A stretch of 64,000 nt of DNA from Isoetes taiwanensis. Lineage: Eukaryota; Streptophyta; Lycopodiopsida; Isoetales; Isoetaceae. A program made the translations under genes and the position numbers. Under the pieces are notes generated by a model. The model saw nothing but the letters and a program-made list of their open reading frames with translations, did not search any database and had not been told where the DNA came from. Location: positions 2,483,782 to 2,547,781 of the forward strand of contig JAJEKV010000094.1 in the NCBI GenBank assembly GCA_021234155.1, in the 5' to 3' direction. Positions 22,833 to 37,572 of this stretch are shown here, piece by piece; position 1 is the stretch's first letter, and every line of letters begins with the position of its first letter.

Positions 22833-25800
22833 TTATATTTCATTGTCTCCATTCTTTCTTCTTCTTTTCTTGCAACCTTTGCTTGCTTTCGGTTGTGATT
22901 TTGAGTCAACCCCGCATCTTGTGCCAGATGGTAGTGTTTTTGTGGCAAGCTGTCCATGATGTGATCATGCACATCTTCATCAAACTCATCTTGGTTATTT
23001 CCCATGTGATGCATGACAAAGTTCAACTACGGTAACTAAATGGTTGTAAACACTACATTCGGGATCATGCTCCAACAGCGCTCCTCATGTCTTCAACCTC
23101 AATGAACATAGTACTTTCTGTTACAAACAACTTCATTCCTACCAAACTACTACTTTGGATCCTTGTATGCTTTGTCAATGACATGTTTAACTTGTGCATT
23201 TTAGAATATAAAAATCTACCTTTTCTTTGTTTGGGCTCGGCATTGATCACAAAGTTATCTCCAATTGCAATTATGTCCTTCCATTCGGGATCTCCCTCTC
23301 ATAAATGGGACCATCAGCAGCTTCATCTTTATATTATTTTGGTCTTAGCTCTAGGAAAAATCCATGTGCCTATTCTCTCCTGTTGGGACACTTGCCATAC
23401 TTACCAAGCCGACAATTGTAAGCGGAAACAAAAATAATTCATGTGCAACTTGGTAGAGTCTGCACTTTGAATAGGCCTGATAGCATGGAAATGACTTGAT
23501 CCAACTAGAGTTGCACAATCATAACTCTCACTCCTGTCAACTTCATCAATTCCTATTTCCCCGTAACCTGCAGTTCAAAACATAGAACATTCAAACAAAA
23601 TATGAAATGATATAAAAGGGTTTTGAGAAAATACCTAAATCTGTCCTTCCGCAATTGTGGAATGTTCTTTAGAATGTCTCGATACAAAAAAAACAACTAC
23701 ATCATGTGCATTTCTCAATGGTGTTGAATTCCTCTTTAACATTTCATGAGTTAGTGCCCTCTTAATAGCTGACTCGGCACCATCATGTTCACTGTCTCAA
23801 GAAAAATGGTGATCATGCATGGGAATACAACAATAAAAAGAACAAAACATTTAGGAATCTTCCATGGTATGGAAATAGAATGATTTCCAATTGTTGGAAT
23901 CTTCGGGTTTTAGAAGTATTAGTACCTACCAAGGAAATAAAATATTTTTAACTAAGCGGTGAGCATCTGGAGACCCCACATAATATGCTACTTATATTTG
24001 ATACCTGCATGCAAAATTTTGCATGTTTGACAGCGAGTGTTGCACAAACAAATTGTCATATTCTATCTGTCCCAGGATATGAAATGTGTCTCTTTGATAA
24101 TTCTTCTTTCATTCTCATCTAAATGAGGATCATCTAATTTTCTTGCATGTCTGTATATTATGTACCAAAATTTATTACCTTGACATTCCTCAATGAAGAC
24201 TTTCGGTTTCTTGTTGGATCTTGAAGGTATAATTCGACCAAAGTCAATTCTTTTGAAATAATTGAATCCTTTGGAAACGTTGCCGAAACAATCCCTGGTG
24301 GCCCTCATAGTTGTGGAATGGTAGTTCAAAATGTCTTTGCATTCTCAAATATCCTAACAACACTTGTTGATTTGTAAACCAATTTGTTCTTGGTTTTTAG
24401 AAACCTTATAACCTCCCTTATCATGAGGGCTCTTCCACATGCTCATAGACCTGGCGGTAAACAACGGCAAATTACAACCAGCACTAGACAACCTAAATGA
24501 ACAATTCTCACCTTGTCCATGTGTCTTCGAGGTCAACTTGATACCCTTTCCACGGATGTCTTTTCCTTTGGACATATTGGTAACTTGCTTGGCCACACTT
24601 TTTGCATTTAAGTCAAACAATCATGTGCATGCCATTCCTTCATCAGTTCATCTAGGTGCATACTAGTGACCTCCAAGCTCACTAGTTGAAGCATAAGAGT
24701 GCTTTTTGACATGCATGTTGGTCGGGGCCCACAGACCTCACAAGTGCACTTGCAACCAACACCATGTATTTTTTTCATCATGTCGACTTTGTTAATTGCA
24801 ACTCTTACAAAATCTTTCATATAATACACACCGCAGTGACCGTCTCTCTATCTTTGACCTTCCTAACATAGGGAGGTTTCAATGCATGGAATAGTGAAAA
24901 GAGACCTCAAACTTTGGATATTCATACGAAGCGTTGTGATGAAAGTGACACACTGCAGACATGCAGCAACAATTAGCATTAGACATTTGAAGGCGATCCG
25001 GCAATAAAGAATAAAATACAACCAATAAATAAAAATACAACCAATAAATATTCCTAACACGAGTCTCTTCTAAGAAGTGGCCAGTGGATGCATAATTTTC
25101 TTCCCTTTAGATAATGAATCTTTAAAACATGTTTCTTGGAGGAGACACTCTGGTATTCCTCCAAAAGTCAACTATGAATTTTCTTTCTGTCTTAAGTTTG
25201 TCAATTCTTGTGCTTTTCTTGAACATGGACCATGGGCCATCCGCCATGTTCGACCCAACCTTCTGTAACAGCGTAACAATTTTCATTTAGATTCATTTAC
25301 ATTTGTCCCAGCATTTACAGTAATCAAACTAGCGCAAAGACATTAGGCACTTCGGCTCTCAAAGTATCGATGGTTTCGGTACTTATATTGGCTTTCAAAG
25401 ATCCCTCAGTTTTAACAATCATTTCCATTGTTTCCTTCTTTTATTATGGAACACCAAATTCACCTTGCTTTGCCATGACACCACTTGGTTTCTTTTATTG
25501 TGAGTTTGGCTTTTCAAAATTTGATTCAATACTTCCCTACTTCTTTAATGATTTCTTTTTCCTTGTCGACACTTTTCAGGCATCATCACTGACTTCTTTT
25601 CTTGCCTTTGAATCCTTCCCTTATCTGTGACTTTTGAGCATAACTGTGTTGGCGGACATGTTCTCCAGCCTTCATTCCAAGCAGGAGATCGTGAGCTAAG
25701 CCAATTTATCAGTACCAGTGTGTGTGCAAAAATAAAGTGGAAGCGCCTGATTGCGCTTCAAAGTCGGCACTTGGTTAACCCTTAAGAAAAATACTACGTC

Positions 25801-26364
25801 GACTAGGTGTTACTGAATTGTTTGACATCACAGGTCTTCAAGATCGATGCAAACAAGTCTGAAGTGGAAATATTCAAATGTTATCAACCAAGATGGGAAT
25901 ACGCTGTGAAGTCAAAGCATATTCGGAAACAAACCTTCTTGTTCATAATGAAGATCCATGGTAGGCTCGACATCTCCATCTAAAACATTTGAGCATGAAA
26001 TGGACAAGAAGCATTTGGCGGCTCCACAGAATCATCACGAATCTGTAATTGCTGGCACAGTCTTCCAAACCATAAATAAATTGAAAGTTAAAATTTCATC
26101 TTCTGTTCAGCAATACGATCCATGTCTTGAATTGAGTTGAGATTCCACACCTCTTGCCTAAATTTGAGGAATGTTTACTTCTGCGGAGTAAATGTTTGGT
26201 TTGTGGGAGTACTTTGTTCGAGAGAAAAATTCTTTGAGAATGTTGAGCGACAGACACCAGAAGAAGTGCTTTGATTGCTCTAATTAGATGTGATGAATAA
26301 GTCTCCATCAAACTTGGCCGATTCTTTGCCAATAGGCTGGAAAGCTTTTTCTACCGAGCTACAA
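22833..26364 (-). pseudogene. Transposase-like protein of Element 2, copy A (truncated and frame broken)
   Basis: Counterpart of 46227-49968. It is cut at its N terminus by the duplication junction. Pieces such as DDPHLDENERRIIKETHF (about 24080-24130) and LKKIHGVGCKCTCE (about 24740-24780) are readable. The DFAENY position near 24230-24245 is written differently from copy B. Many small indels prevent translation. Confidence 0.5.
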
Positions 26365-28339
26365 AACATATGTTTCAATCGAGCAACATATGTTCTATGT
26401 AAGCTCAAATGTTATAGTGTCATGAGTTCTCTAATGTCACTAGAGATCTCTGGATCACTATTGACTGTCTACAAAATTGCTTACTAGCTAAAATAGCTTA
26501 AATAAAAACCTCACCACCTTCCGTAGTATAACATGACCGTATATAACGAGACTATAGGATGGCAAGACCCCACTATTACAGTGGGGGGTACGCCATACCC
26601 TAGCTATTTAGCTATACATATAATGTATTAGTAACATATACCTTTTCATTATTGCAATATGTATTTGTAGTAGGGAACTTCCTCACCGCATCAGCCAATT
26701 TTACCATTGACATTGCCTTTTCATCATGCATATACAAAATAATATCCTAATATCCTCGATATGATTTTAGCCAAGGGTATAATATAGCACTGTTATATGT
26801 GTAATAATGATCTCACACATGCACGTTTGATGAATTATGTTCATTACTGTACCCTCAATAGAATACCCCGCATAAGCAATCAGACAGCTTCCTCATGCAA
26901 CCTCGCATAAATAACTATGAGCTAGTCTATTTAAACAAAAAGACCAAACAATAAATGCAAAGAAAGCTCCCAAAAAGTGTTTAACTAAAAATCACCTAGA
27001 GCAAAGGGAGAGAGGCATATCGTCAACCAATCCATATGTTCTGAAAACAAAAAGAAAGAAACGCAAAAGAATGCAACCGAATTTGAGGATAGCCAAGCAT
27101 TTTGGAAGAGATTCTTATACATCGATCTCTCCTTAATTTGCTCGAGTTTTTCGCTACCGAGGGCTATTCGTCACACGGACCCTAAAATTAGAAAATAGTA
27201 TAAAGCACCCCCTCAAGATCCTATGTCGGCGACAAAAATTGCCCCAATATTGTGCTTTAGGACCCCATGCTTGATCAATGTCTCACAATATTCTTATGGC
27301 GTGGAACTGTGATCATTGAGGTACATTCGACTTAAACAGACCTTGCATATAGAAGATGAACATGGAAAACCCAAAATTTAGCATATTCCAAAGTCGAACA
27401 CATGTGTAACACTATTTCAAGGAAACCCCAAGATTGGTTCGCGTGTTGTTTTAACATCTTAAGTATTTGGCTACTGATCCTCACCTGAACCTTTATGGTC
27501 TCGGCTCCAAAAGCTTTCGCAACAATTGGTCGCCTAGGAGGTCATCTGCTCAACTTGTACATATTATTGTATTTTGCTGAAGAATGCATGTTTTAAGGCA
27601 TTGTCCCGAGGTCTATTTGTTTCTACGTAAAATGTCCAGATTTCACAATGACCATCCCAACTTCGGCGTAGGTTCATGAGGAACCCCACTGAACGACCGG
27701 TGATATTCATTATGTATTGACATTCCCAGTCGAATTTCAATATACAAAACTTTAATGAGCGAAAAATGGATCTTTATTAAATTAAGTTGGATTGTATGGT
27801 GTTAATTTCCCTCGATATGATGGTCATATGTTCAATATTATCTTTTGAAAGAAACACTTGAATCTATAAAGCAAGTAACTTTTGAAGGAACCAAAAGTCA
27901 TTATGTATATTGAAGAAGTCCATGGACACATAGGTAGGATACATTCATGTATTCTTTTTTGGTTGGTTTCATGAAATGAACTATTGACCCGGATGGATTG
28001 GTTCCACCTGGCTGAGACCTTTAGTATAGTAAGCTAAATTCCATTCAAGTGCACACACAAGTATTTTATGTTTGCCTCTCCTCTAAACACATATCAAAAC
28101 ACGACACCCAACTAGATCAACTATAAATTATTCATTGCTTAAAACAAGGGAGAATCTAGAGGAATATCATAAAATGTAAAAGGAACCAAAGAAACCTCAT
28201 AGTCTTTTGAGAATTTAGGAAGCCTTTGAGAACATAGGGCATGCCCCCCAAACTCCCCATTCTAACCACTAGACTAGGCATTGATTCAATGAAAAAATGA
28301 TGTTTTATACATGCTTAAGGGGTAAGGCATAATTAAGAT

Positions 28340-29240
28340 AGAAATAGTGGAGAATGTTCTAAGTTACAACAATAGTTCTACAATGTTCTACAAACTTCCC
28401 GCATGTTACGGAATGCTCTGAATAGTTCTTATGCTCCAATAGGTTCTAGAATGTTTTAGATTGTTCTAAAATGTTCGAGAACGATTCGATGAAATTAATG
28501 TGATTTGACTGGATCGGGGTGGTCGTCCATTAGTACAAATATCCACACATGCATTTATGCAAAAAAGGGCCATTTTTCTAGTATATAAATTGGGCCCACC
28601 CATGAGGATGGCCATTTTTGTCTATGGCTAGAATGTTCTAGAATGCTCTAGAAAGTGTCAATATTGAGATGTTACAGAAAGTTCGAGAGTCTTCCGCTTG
28701 TTCTAGAAAGTTCTAAATGCTCTAAAACATCGCAGAAAATTCTAGAAGGTTATAGGAGAAAGTATAGAATCTTTTAAATCATGGAATCAAAGGCATCTCA
28801 TAAAAACTAAGGGAATCTAAGGCATCTTTATAAAAACCTAAGGGAATCTAGGAGTATCCTCAAAAACCTAAGGAATTTAGGAGCCCAATAAAATCTAAAG
28901 GAATCTTGAAGAATTTAGACAACCTTCATTGAATTTGAAGAAACCTACATAGAATCTAACATGATCTCATATAATCTAAGGAATCCCCATAAAATCTTGG
29001 AGAATCTAGAGCAATCTCATAAAATCTAAAAGAACCAAGGAAATGTCATAACATCTTTGAGAAAATTTAAGAAACCTTTTGAGAACTTAGGAATCTTGAT
29101 AGAATCAAGAATCTAGGGAAACCATAGAATCTAAGGGAACCTAAGGCAATCTACATAGAATCTTAAGGAGTCTAGAGCAACTCTAGGATAACCTTTTGAA
29201 ATCTAGGAAATCTTAGGGGATTTCAAAGAATCTTTGGGAA
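28340..29240. repeat. Degenerate GTTCTAGAA / GAATCTAAGG repeats (copy B)
   Basis: Copy B counterpart of the field at 4890-5800, in the same order but with numerous small differences. It contains no gene. Confidence 0.75.
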
Positions 29241-29574
29241 TTTAAACCGCCAAAGACATGCTAAAAAGAATGTTCTACCCCAGGAACAAGCTAAAACTCG
29301 AACTTGCACCGAGAGGGATCTATTTAAATAGAACACACGCTAACGCGAACGGCGACACGCACATGCACACGCATCGATGCATCGCTGCCTTGTAGATGCG
29401 GCACCTACCACCTCGCGATACGACGCGACACTCGCTATCAGCACACATGTCTTGTTTCAGCATGTGTCTTGAGGACATATTGTTCTCATTATGTCCATGG
29501 CCTCTTGAAGGTATGATCCTAAGATCCGTGACATAAATCGTGGCTCAAGATCACATGTGTAACCGGGCCAGGCA

Positions 29575-30235
29575 CGACCAACTCACCATGATGCATCCAT
29601 AATTGATCATACATTGGATAGCTTTGGGAAGGATGGCATTCATCCTCAACGGCTCCCATTCCGGCCTCTGAGATTATTACGCCATCATTTCGTGAGCTGG
29701 CATGGATGTATTCCAAAGAAACCATAGAAGGAAACTCACTTCCAAATATTTATAGGTGGGTGCCCTTACATTTGCCCCCGTAACTGAAGGAGGCCTGCTT
29801 TGGTTGAACGCAGGGACGATATGAGAACCATCAAAGTCTCGGTAGGACGCTGTGATATAAGTCGCTGGCGCGTATCGCGCCGGGCATTGAGATGGCGTTG
29901 CATGTCCGGTGGAGTGTAGCTAGAGGTTCACATCATCGGCCATATATATTAGTCACTGATCCGGAATGTAAGATGGGCTCTGTTTCCCCATTGTCGAAAC
30001 CAACTCTCCAATTGATCAATAAAAGCCCAAACAATATTGAGTATAACATGTACATTGCATTTTACAGTCTCCATGAACCCCAAAATGGCCACAATCTTGC
30101 CCATAACTATTCTCAGCATACATTGTCAAAGCCTTTTCCACAAAGCAACAATATAGGTCCTTCAACCGGAGTCCTCATAAATGAAGATGTGGTCAATGGT
30201 TGAGTGTCGAGGTCGAATCGCCCTAGGTGAGGGCC
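29575..30235 (-). pseudogene. LINE reverse transcriptase fragment, copy B
   Basis: Copy B counterpart of 6115-6780. The DNA for the YADD region (about 29925-29945) and for the finger motif is recognisable but carries additional small indels, so the frame is even more broken. It is non-functional in either copy. Confidence 0.75.
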
Positions 30236-31152
30236 TCGCACCCGCCACCTCCACCCAAATGAATGCCCCTAGCTACATCGCGGTTTCGTTGAAAAATGAT
30301 GTCATTTATGGTGTTAATGTAATGTTTGTTTGAGCTCTTTGCTTTTTGCTCTTAGTAACAGCTATTGAAAATTCAGGGCATAAAATAACAATTGTTTCAA
30401 TTTTAGCAAGGTTGGACCCTTTTTATTATAGGATGACGATAACTGCTACCGGTTTCTCTAAAAGTTTGAACAATCACCACAATATATGGGTGATTCTATT
30501 AATCGAATCCTTATAAGTTAAGAATCAAGTTAAGGTTTAAAAGGTAGTGTTATATTGTAAAATTGAAACTTCTTCCGATAGATAGTTTATGTAGTAGTAT
30601 GCTAGACCAATTCGGTCCACTGAACCCCAATGGTCTTCGGGACAACTTTGTTAAAATGTACTATCATATTTACGTGATTCACAAATGAAAGTTAAGTCGG
30701 GGCATGCAAGATTGTGGAAGACTATTGTTGTGTTTTATTTGTAAATGCAAGAACTACTTGAGGGGAAGATTAAGAATAAAAAGGCAACCGAAGCATTCTA
30801 CTCCATTTCAAATCCGTCCAACCGAATAAATGTTTAACAAGTAGGGTAAAAGCATAAAGGGGTACGACATCGTGATCAATTGAAGGATTAATTTGTGCTT
30901 TTGGGGTAATTTAGATGTACATCAAGATACTCGTTTGTCGTTTTGTGTCGTTTGGCAAATGATTGCAAGAACATCCCCGGAAGCCCCCTCTAAATTTTTG
31001 GTTAACCAGAAACCACCAACCAACGAACCAATTCGAATGGATCCGTCCCCCCTTTCCGAAATCCCCCTTCACAGATCTTAACAATCAACAATTCCGAAGC
31101 AAACACATACCAATTGAATCTACAAGAAATACAAATCAATTTCAATCTATTC

Positions 31153-33748
31153 ATGGAGGGTGAGAATTCCAATGGAAGTGGTGGTTCTAATCGCTAAAGT
31201 ATGTTGACATTGACGTTGTTATGCCATAAAACAAATAGCAACAAGTGGTTGCCAGTGTCGGTGGATTGCATCCTCGATTCGGGCAAACGTCGTCGAGATC
31301 AAAGATTAGTTTTTGTGCTCGCTTTGTTGCAAGATGACATGCTTTTTTTTTTTTTCGAACTCAGAATTGGAAATCCTTCCGGGTTATTGTTATGAAATCA
31401 ATGATCAAAACTTGAAAGATGGGCTTTAAGAAGTAAAAAGTCTCGCTAATAGCAAAGATAAATGGGCTGCAAAACATTCAATATCAATGATTGTTGGAAA
31501 AAAGGAGATATAAACAAGAATGTTTTTTCAAAATTGCTAAAGATACAGCCAAGAAATTTATCCAAAGCCGCAAAGAAAAAGGAAGATAATGTCATTAAGT
31601 GGAGCAAATGTATGGGCTTTAAGGTGAAGGATGCCAAGATCAAATAGAATCGATGATTCAATCAAATGTCGTTCGTGAATTTTGGCTTGATAATACCAAA
31701 GTTTCACCAAAGGTTAGAGATGTCATGAAGAGGAGAACACAAGCAATACAATACCTTGATATCTCAATGTTCCTCTTGTAATTGAAATCAATTCAGTTTG
31801 GAGATTATGTTTTCTTCCAAAAAATTCTTTCATGATTCTTTCTTCTGTGATATTCTAGTTCCCGTTCGAAAGTGACCCGTTAATGAATACATGTGGTTTT
31901 CATGAAATGTATTGCATTTTACATTGTTTATATTTTACATTGTTTACATAGTAGCGTAAATCTGCAGCTGATGTGCTATTAGGTACTTCTTAGATGTACA
32001 TCCATTAACACTTACATGTCCATGCAGCTGCATTTACATGTACTTGAATATCAAAAATTACATCATTTTACATTTTAGTGTACTTTCGTGTAATGAAGCC
32101 AAACAAATCATACATATGTACATTAGATGTACTAATATTGTAACATTAATGTGATGTACCAATATTGTAACATTAATTAGATGTACATTAGATGTATACT
32201 AGATGTACATTGATGTACATTAAATGTCTGAAAAGAATCGGAACCGGAACTGCTATTACATTAGACGCATCGATGTACATTAGATGTACATTAGATGTAC
32301 AAGAATGCATCAAGGGGAACTATTTGGATGGACATTTTATGTACATAGAACATACATTAAATGTACAATTGTATAGTTCAATACTCTTTTGGCATGCGGT
32401 TGCGGACATCATTTTGCTAACATGGTCTTTTAATGCTTTTGTTATTGCAACCGAGCTTTATCAACAGCTTGTATATCAGAATCCTCGATACCAAAATCGC
32501 CTCGGCCAGCTCGAGTATTCAAAAACATGTTGTTGTGTCAACAAGCGATCCGCATGCAAAGGCCTTCAATAATATGAGGAGATCTTTACATGTTAATTGC
32601 ACTTGCTGCTGCGAAGGTTCCAGGCATCCCAAAGAAACAATGGAGTATGTCAAGCAAACAAGAAGACTTTTGATAATGTTAGTATCTTGTGGAGGTCACC
32701 AAACTTATGGTGAAATATGTGACGGATGAATGGCATAAACTAAAATGCATCAAAGGTGAATGTGATGAATGTGGAGGAAGAAATTAGACATTTGTCCAAA
32801 CGAGGAAGATGGAATTTTATCGTCGACCGGCAAGTATATGCATATGTCAATGAGCCATCCAAAAAGGTACATCCGTAAGGCTTAGATTAGTTGATCAGAA
32901 TGACAAAAGCATCTGTTTTGTTAAAGAACATGAAAAATCAGCTTGCTAAATTTACAGATCATAACTTTACAAAGACACCCGGCAGAGCAAATGGCTTTTA
33001 AAAGATGTGTTGAGAAACCCTACAAGTGTTGTCCCGGTTGTTGACTTTGCAGAGAACTACACATTGAAATCAGTGACGGCGCAATCCGAGCATTGGAATC
33101 CTAATCAAATTAGTATTTTGGTCCATATTTCAATGATGAAAATAGAAGGTAAGTTTAAAAAAAAGTGCATTTCTATGTTTCGATGACGTGAAGCATGACA
33201 CTCATTTTGTGCAACATGGTTTTAAATTACATTTGGGTGGCTTAAGAATAATGGAGGTGGACACATAAACCTTCATTATGTGGTTCGGATGGTTGTGCAT
33301 CTCAATTCAAATCAGACGGGCATGGTATGGAATCAGATACCATGTTGAAAATAAAATTGAAAGTGATATGGAATTTCTTTGGATCCCGGCCATGGGAAAG
33401 GCACATGATGCATGCAGGCTGGTATAGCAAAGTTGTGGCTTGAGAGCGAAGCAGAGAAAACAAAATGGCATGCCGCTGAGTGCAACAACGCCTTTGTGGC
33501 AGTTTTAAGGGCCAAGGAATCGGATTGTGAAAGGGTGTTTTGGGAGGTTGAAAAAAGATGAACAAAAAGCAAGCATTCAATTTCAGATTTTACCGGTACT
33601 CGCCAGATATATTCTCAGGTCAACTATAAACCCAGCAGATCCAACAAAGTTGCTATGCAGACCACTCTCGTGCTTTTGTGATGCTTGCATGAACTTCAAT
33701 TGGTTGAATTGTGAGAACATACCAGCAATTGTAGATGACATGGACTAA
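31153..33748 (+). pseudogene. Transposase-like protein of Element 1, copy B (frame broken)
   Basis: Counterpart of 7752-10351. The same ATG context is at 31153, and the last exon is intact from about 33597 to the stop at 33748. Between these, many 1-3 base losses and gains break the frame, and the DNA for SDG-SQFK and HGKG is distorted. The changes fall on CAG/CTG triplets, so I treat this as a probably mis-sequenced copy rather than an independently decayed gene. If the sequence is right, it is a pseudogene. Confidence 0.6.
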
Positions 33749-34106
33749 GTCAGATCTGTGGTATTTTCCAGAAATATTGTAATACTTTGTTCATATAAAA
33801 GATAAGAACTGAACAAATTTTCATTGTACATGACATGGACTTTCAGAAGTGCATTAGGTACATCAATGTACATAAGATGTACAACAGATGTACATCTTAT
33901 GTGCATCTGTTGTACATTCCAGAAATATTATAAAAATTTGTTAAGTGTAAGTTGATTAGAATTGAACATAAGAAAGTTGAGTTGCATAAACATTAAAAAT
34001 AGTTTCAGCCATGGCAAAGATAAGAAATGGACAGGTTTTCATGTACAAATGGTTGATATATTTATATTGTGGACATAAATACAACACACCTGAAAATGAG
34101 CATGGC

Positions 34107-35455
34107 TCATAATTCATGGCCTAGCTTCAAAATATCAGTAGGAGCCTGATATCTTATGACTATTGCATCATGTCTTCCAGCCCGCCAAGAGGCTGAAGAG
34201 ATATCCTCTAAAGTCGTAGTCCATATGGTTTCTATAGCAACGCCACCGCAAACCTTTTCCATCCTACATGGCCCGCATCTTCCGTGACACGTGCCTTCCC
34301 CAATGGTTGTGCAACAAGTGATTTGCTGCCAATATACATTTCATGGTTGCTCGTTCCTCATAATTTTCAATATGGCCAACCTTTTCCCAAAGTCCGTGAA
34401 CGAAAGAAAGATAGAAGCCGATAATCGGTCCCTCAACCCTATGTACTTGCAGCCTTTGTTATTTGTATTACCGGTGCAAAGCAGAACTCTATCTCTTAGT
34501 TTCTTAATAGTCTTTTGTGTTTCAGTCCATTCATCTACAAAGCAAATGAAGATCACTTAATTATGTATACACACTCATAATTGTACCAATAAGAAAGACA
34601 AGAAAACAGAGTACCAAGTGCAATGAACAAAAAACTTTGATACATATATTCATAACATTTGAATTTGTACATCACCAAAGTCCTGCACTCAATAATGGGC
34701 CAGTCGAGACCAATAACATGATGGCAGTTTCTCCATTCCTTGCTCCATATATTGACTAAATTTAGGCAAATAGCACCCAAGTTGTCAGCCATAGTTTGTA
34801 AAGAAAATCTGTTCCACCCGCCCGATATGCTATCTCACGCATTAGTCATTGGATGCTCTTTCACATAAACTATACCATCTTCAGCCATTTTGAATCCATT
34901 AACCATGGAATGAGCTCCATGACAAGCAACTGTCGCTACCTAATATGGGTGTCCAAGAGAAAGGACATATGTAGCTTCTTGCGTGTGATTCAAAGTGGAT
35001 TTGTATCTTTCGTCGTCGATCGTAATGTATGTCCATAGTACTGGTACTCTTTCCATACCACATTTAATGGTTTCACAAACAACCCCTTTTGAGGTTCAAG
35101 AGGGTGTTTGTGTGGCGAGTCCAACACCGCCTCCCCGGTCGTAAACAAACTTCGCCTTTATGGAAAAAGCTTCACAAATATGATCCACAATTGGTTGAAG
35201 ATTTTTAGAAGTGAGTGAAGACCAGATGGCAACATCAAACCCTTATCTTACAAATGCTAACAGTGATGCTAACCCTCGCCTGCAGTAAAAAAACCTATTT
35301 CCTAAATTGAATTGAAGCTCATCTTTCTGGATCTGTTGGTATCTTGAGTTAATATTTTCATTCTTGTGCACACTCTTGCCCAACATAGAATTTAAGTCAA
35401 AGATAATGATCTTTCTCCCTGACTTAGATGATTCACTTGTCGCACAAGAAAACAC
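34107..35455 (-). pseudogene. FCP1/NIF-type phosphatase-like protein, copy B
   Basis: Counterpart of 10710-12079. Motif I (FDLNSMLG) and the RPGL segment read identically, and the same in-frame TAA follows AFVR. The middle part around 34680-35160 has many small indels relative to copy A and cannot be translated through. Confidence 0.55.
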
Positions 35456-35647
35456 TTGAGAGTCTATTCACAATTTATAATTACATTTCAGATTACACAA
35501 TTGAGAAAATACATTGATAATTACACAATTGTTATTTGCACATGTGTAAGTGAGACAAAAAGTCATTTTTTCAAATATTTATTGAGCACAAAGAAGTTTC
35601 TGAGCATGGCTCATACAAAACCGTAATTTACAAACAAGTCAAAGAGA

Positions 35648-37572
35648 CTATCTACCATGTGTAGGAACAACCGCTTGTATATTCATCTCACCTTCTACAA
35701 TTAATGCCTCCATTAGATGATCCCTCCGCGGACTCGCGATAGGCATCGTGCGAACCAACCGGGTGTCATCCGCGATGGTGCACAAGTATTAGAGGACTAT
35801 ACCAACAAATAACTAATAGGAAAATAACATGTTCTACTTACAAAATGGAGCCCGGCCGCAGGCAAAGAACCATGGCATCTATGAATTTGTGCATGTAAGC
35901 CACAATGTACATGCAAGGATTGTCGGGTACTAGTTTCCTCGCACTTTAGGACGTGGGAAGACGTGAGCATCAAAGTTCTTCCTACCATGGCTTAAGCCGT
36001 TGGATCCGAGCATCATGCTATTGATCACAAGCTTATGAAACCTACAAAATTGCAATGTGAGAATAAACAAAGCATAAAAAATTGCAATATGAGAATAATC
36101 AAATCATAAAAACAAAACAGTAAACTCATACTTACTCGGACCACTTTAGCATCGGGTACATAGCCTTTGACAGAGAGAGGATCTCAGATTTGGGCTAGCT
36201 ATAGATGGAAAAGAGCTTTTCACTGGACAAAGCAAGCACAAGTATTGCCAATGCCACATTTGGGCCTTGCGCAATGGAACAAATATGTATTGGCATCTTT
36301 GCAATCAAAATGCCATCCAAAAGCCCTTCCTTTATGTTAGTGTTCGTGCATCTGCCCCCCTCCTCCCGGTCCTTGAGGGAATTCACAAAATTCGAAGGTG
36401 TCCCATTCAGAACATAAAAAACTTGTGTTTCCAATCAGATGGAAGACAACTACAAAGGTACCCCACACAAATCCGTAATACATATTAATACATAAGATGA
36501 GGGACTTAGGGAATGAAATAACATAAATATGTTGAAATGCTAGCCTACCTCCCATAGACATCTACCATCTTAGAGGTCAAGTCCAGCCTTCCAATAGAAC
36601 TCGTCAACATCACTTTGAAAGACGAGGGTGTGTTTTAGAGGACAATCCCTATAAGGAGTGAATGGAACCAACCTTTTTTTCACGATCCACTAAACTGTAT
36701 AAGGAAACAACAAGATAGCAAAAAGAATATATCTATTGTAATCAATTGTATATTACTCACCTTTTTTTTCATCACACCTTTAGCATCTTCCGTGGACCAC
36801 AGACCTTTATTTGTTATCACATCAATACTAGCTTGTAGGTCCTCCTCTTCATCTTCCCGTTCACTCGCCAGGATCAGCCTTCCTTCACTACCGCGGATCG
36901 TGTCCTATGTACAAAAAAAATGTGGTTAATTGTCATAACTGAGATGTTTAACAAAATTAGTTCATCTTGCACATACCTCTTTCTTGGTGGTGGTGGCACT
37001 TTTTGCCCGGAGATTTTCTTTTCGAGGACATTTTTTGTTGTCAAGATTTTGCTGCTTTTTTTGCCTCTTAGAGTTACATCACCAGCATTCTTTTGCCTCC
37101 CTCTTTGAGTGGACTCAACTACCAACTCAACTTCCTCTTCCCCGCAATCTCGGGATAAAAATCGGATCAGGTCCATTGTAGCTTCCTCAGAGGGTATAGA
37201 ACCGGCACTGCGGATGATGATGTCGGAGACAGGTTGAATCTTTCTTAGGAGCTTCTAATTACTAATTTAGCACTTGGTGATGAAAGTTTTTCGGCGGCGT
37301 GATCGCTGAAGGCTCGCACATGCAACCGCTTTTAGCTTTCTCAACCGCCATCCTCTCTATTTCCTCAACTTCACTTTGCCATGTTCGAGGAGGCACCGCC
37401 AGATGGTTCTATTACCGATAATCGTAAATGTGATTGGTGATCCGAGCTGGAAGGTTTCGGTCTACGCTGATTCGGCCCGCTTATGATCAATAAAATCAGA
37501 AGAGAGTCGATGCAAGATGGCTCAAGAACATCAGCCATTAAAGCCGCTCGATAGGAACAATCTCATCCGCAA
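35648..37572 (-). pseudogene. Ulp1-like protease candidate, copy B (frame broken)
   Basis: Counterpart of 12258-14194 with the same exon order. The basic KR region and the SNPC-MYIV region are recognisable at the DNA level but carry many small indels at CAG/CTG sites (for example 36774-36900 and 35850-35970), so no continuous frame remains. Confidence 0.4.

Larger units (their letters stand above)
2805..26364. repeat. Large tandem duplication, copy A (about 23.56 kb)
   Basis: From AACATATGTTTCAATCGAGC at 2805 the sequence is repeated in the same order from 26365, offset 23,560. Copy A contains a repeat field, a LINE fragment, Element 1, the UGT gene and a 5'-truncated Element 2. At the junction (about 26360-26367) the end of the unit runs straight into its start, with AAAC microhomology. 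2805-19300 reads cleanly. 19500-26364 is noisy relative to copy B, mostly at CAG/CTG. Confidence 0.93.
19902..26364. mobile_element. Element 2, truncated copy A
   Basis: The left TIR is at 19902-19931 (CTTGAGGGTGT then CTTGACAT, with a longer T run). The element is cut at the duplication junction near 26364, inside the first exon of its transposase, so the right TIR is missing. It contains many CAG/CTG-type differences from copy B. Confidence 0.6.
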